A stretch of DNA of 64,000 nt from Flammeovirga sp. OC4 (GTDB lineage: Bacteria; Bacteroidota; Bacteroidia; Cytophagales; Flammeovirgaceae). The notes below the pieces were generated by a model. It searched no databases and was not told the origin of the DNA. It saw only the letters and a program-made list of their open reading frames with translations. The stretch covers positions 1 to 64,000 of the forward strand of contig NZ_JTAM01000030.1 of assembly GCF_000812565.1 (NCBI RefSeq), written 5' to 3'. The translations under genes were made by a program, and so were the position numbers. Shown here piece by piece: positions 61,916 through 64,000 of this stretch (position 1 is the first letter of the stretch; each line of letters begins with the position of its first letter).

Positions 61916-64000
61916 CTAATAAGTACTCCCCATTTCCCTTAGAAACTCGTTGTATTGCATATCAAATTTCTCATCGTAGATGGATTCATACTCATCTTTG
62001 AACTTATTGAAAATATCTTTGGCTACGCTATGCATACCTTGTGAAGAAAGCAGCTGACATTTGATCAATGTGGCTTCTTCATGGATATGGTCATATTGTA
62101 AAATAGTGTCGCTTATCTTTAGTTTTTCCTGATTGGAAAGTTTCACTTCTGAGGAAGTCAGATAACCGTATAAAGTTTCAATTAAATGATTGACAATTTC
62201 CGCCTTCATTTCTTCCATCCATTCATAATCCGTTCCTAAAAGCAGTTTACCTGTATCCAAAATTTCAAGAATACTCATCAGGTTTTCTTTGGTCTGCGGA
62301 CTTTCAAGAAGGTCTTTCAAATCAAAGAACGGAATGTGAACGTCATCACCGATTTCCAGCTTCCAGAAATCTGCATCTTTCAGAAACTTCACTTCTCCAA
62401 TTGTTTTACAAAGTCTACGTAGCTTGGTAAGGTTCACGCCTCGGTTATTCCTCGCTTTACTCAGAGGCATATCGTACCAAAACAGGTTGATCATTTTATC
62501 GGCTGAAACTCCTCGCCCATTGATGTATTGTGATATGGTAATCAATATAAAGAGTTGTTTGATCAGCGGAGTAAATTCATTGGAAATATCTTTGCCTTCA
62601 CTGTCAAAAATTCTAAAGCCTCCAAAGAAATTGATCGTTGACTTTTTCACTTTCACCACTTTCACTACCTCCGGCTTTTTCACTTCAACTACAGGAATAG
62701 CTTCTTCTACTTTTTCTTTCTCTTTATTTGCGGCTGGAGGTGTAATTGTAGGCTTAACTTCTTCGGTACTAACGGTAGGCTCTACTTCGACGGATTGTTT
62801 TTTCGTTCTCTTCCAGATCACAACTCCCCCAACTACAAGAATTAATGCTACTACAATAAGCAGTAACTCCCATGGCGTCTCCTCTGATGAGTCAGCTGTA
62901 ACTTCCTCGACTTCAGGAATATAAAAACCACCCATTAGATTTAAAGAATAAACCTTAAACTGTGACTCTTTCCCTACTTTTTCGATTAAGATCACATGAA
63001 GTTTTTTGTACTTGGTATCAAACTGAAGATCCACCACTACTTTAGTATCATTAAACTGAAAAGGAATAACTTTTGGGAAAGCCTTCATTTTTCCAGACTT
63101 TAAATCATAATTTCTAAGCGTTAGTTCATTGACGAATTTATGGTTGTCAAATGTCAATGCAAACAGTTCTTGATTTTGGGTATCCACTACAACTGATCTC
63201 GAAGAAACATAGGAATTGGGAGGCGTTTCCCATGTCAATATTTTCTTTAATTCATTTGTATTTTCATTGAAATCATAAAGGTCGTAGAAGTTTTGTGGAT
63301 TGATAATCTGTTGTCCGGTCACACTTCCATAACCCCCCAAAAGATAAACATGTCCTTTCCCCGCTTTACCTACTCCTGTATAATATCTTGGAGTGATCAC
63401 ATCTCCATTTATTTCAATAGGTGTAAATACTTTTTTATTAAAATTATATTTGACAAACTTATTACTAAACTCATGGTTTCCATACCCTCCAAAAATGAAC
63501 ATATTAGCACCGTTATCTGAAATCCACTGAGCATGATGCGTAGCCGTTTTACTAATTGGATAATCAATGTTCTCTTTTTGGACTACTTTAGTAATGAGAT
63601 CATAAGTGTACACAACATCTTTTTTAAGGTTATAAATGATGAGTTTATTTCCTTTTTTAATCATTCTGGTTCTAACATCAGGTTTCAAATCAAGAGTGAG
63701 ATCACCCAATCGTACCGTTTCTCCTGATTGAAAATTTCTTTTGTAAAGCACATTATCTTGTACATATAACAAAGCAGAATGTTCTTTCAAATAACAATAT
63801 AAGCCTCCTTGAATTTTTTCTGCCATGGTTAATTCCCAATTAGAGTGCGTGGCTTTGATCCAAATAGGATGAATTACTTTACCATCAAAAGAAGGATCTG
63901 TTTTACAATGTGCTATGTTGCCTTCTTTTTCATCTAACGGCCATTCATATGTGTGGTGGTCCGCCTTAATACGAAGGTTTTTCATAATCATAGGCGGTAC
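61916..64000 (-). CDS. Kelch-propeller membrane sensor with cytosolic transcription-factor-like domain (5' truncated)
   Basis: At least 694 codons; the frame is open to the window edge. The first ATG (63991) gives a protein without signal peptide, although a propeller followed by a membrane helix needs one, so the true start lies outside. Residues about 1-350 are a kelch-like propeller (MFIFGGYGNHEF, HVYLLGGYGSVTGQQ). One membrane helix follows (WELLLIVVALILVVGGVVIW), then a Pro/Glu/Lys/Val-rich linker of about 60 residues. The cytosolic part (about 445-691) starts INFFGGFRIFDSEGKDIS...LTPLIKQLF-like and resembles the winged-helix plus BTAD/TPR arrangement of SARP-type regulators (ARNNRGVNLTKLRRLC). 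This would be a one-protein sensor that acts on transcription without a kinase. Target and ligand unknown. Confidence 0.7.
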   Translation of the reverse strand, partial: VPPMIMKNLRIKADHHTYEWPLDEKEGNIAHCKTDPSFDGKVIHPIWIKATHSNWELTMAEKIQGGLYCYLKEHSALLYVQDNVLYKRNFQSGETVRLGDLTLDLKPDVRTRMIKKGNKLIIYNLKKDVVYTYDLITKVVQKENIDYPISKTATHHAQWISDNGANMFIFGGYGNHEFSNKFVKYNFNKKVFTPIEINGDVITPRYYTGVGKAGKGHVYLLGGYGSVTGQQIINPQNFYDLYDFNENTNELKKILTWETPPNSYVSSRSVVVDTQNQELFALTFDNHKFVNELTLRNYDLKSGKMKAFPKVIPFQFNDTKVVVDLQFDTKYKKLHVILIEKVGKESQFKVYSLNLMGGFYIPEVEEVTADSSEETPWELLLIVVALILVVGGVVIWKRTKKQSVEVEPTVSTEEVKPTITPPAANKEKEKVEEAIPVVEVKKPEVVKVVKVKKSTINFFGGFRIFDSEGKDISNEFTPLIKQLFILITISQYINGRGVSADKMINLFWYDMPLSKARNNRGVNLTKLRRLCKTIGEVKFLKDADFWKLEIGDDVHIPFFDLKDLLESPQTKENLMSILEILDTGKLLLGTDYEWMEEMKAEIVNHLIETLYGYLTSSEVKLSNQEKLKISDTILQYDHIHEEATLIKCQLLSSQGMHSVAKDIFNKFKDEYESIYDEKFDMQYNEFLREMGSTY

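Noticed and set aside
62424-62924. 166-codon plus-strand frame
   Set aside because: Antisense shadow of the linker and membrane helix of the kelch sensor; low-complexity product.
1-64000. tRNA, rRNA or replication origin
   Set aside because: I looked in the intergenic regions and saw no cloverleaf, rRNA core sequence or DnaA-box cluster; short elements could still have been missed by eye.

Overview
The window looks like a chromosomal segment of a marine, polysaccharide-degrading Bacteroidota. A Flammeovirga-like member of the Cytophagales is my guess; no rRNA or other marker gene is present to prove it. The evidence is low GC content, AT-rich intergenic DNA without Shine-Dalgarno sites, a SusC/SusD pair, two one-protein hybrid two-component sensors (HTCS), five proteins with C-terminal type IX secretion (T9SS) sorting domains, and six S1-family sulfatases.

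Layout. 1-394: frameshifted tail of an IS3-type transposase, then a terminator. 395-10760: GH43-like enzyme, a beta-helix/MBG-repeat T9SS protein and a sulfatase (all minus), then a clan GH-A T9SS enzyme (plus). 10913-13387: a small non-PUL island (DUF2867 protein, 41-codon ORF, acyltransferase-3 protein). 13786-29720: sulfatase (plus), beta-helix protein, SusD, SusC, a surface glycan-binding lipoprotein and HTCS-1 (all minus). 30988-36615: an 1875-residue T9SS protein combining lectin-like regions with one c-type heme motif. 36675-38532: a MITE-like repeat interrupted by an IS110-family element. 39031-46120: T9SS beta-helix protein (plus) and HTCS-2 (minus). 46320-47409: two ordinary small genes. 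47441-54084: three sulfatases, a membrane FMN-binding/4Fe-4S protein with an in-frame amber codon, and a membrane-anchored flavin reductase (all minus). 54532-58904: T9SS beta-propeller, GH99-like enzyme, sixth sulfatase. 59499-64000: Ig-like lipoprotein, DUF4262 protein, and a truncated kelch/transmembrane/transcription-factor sensor.

Working together. Most of the window reads as one or two polysaccharide utilization loci for a sulfated, probably algal, glycan. T9SS and lipoprotein enzymes would cut, debranch and desulfate the polymer; SusC/D and the lipoprotein would bind and import fragments; each HTCS would sense a released oligosaccharide and switch on its half of the locus. The glycan itself cannot be named from the sequence.

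Most unusual content: (i) the heme-motif giant protein; (ii) the flavin/iron-sulfur membrane module behind three sulfatases and its amber codon; (iii) several families of interspersed palindromic repeats, two with covarying stems; (iv) an IS110 element inside a roughly 420-bp MITE-like repeat whose intact copy lies at 58941-59365, which lets both IS ends be placed; (v) an acyltransferase-3 protein with Tyr where the conserved His should be.
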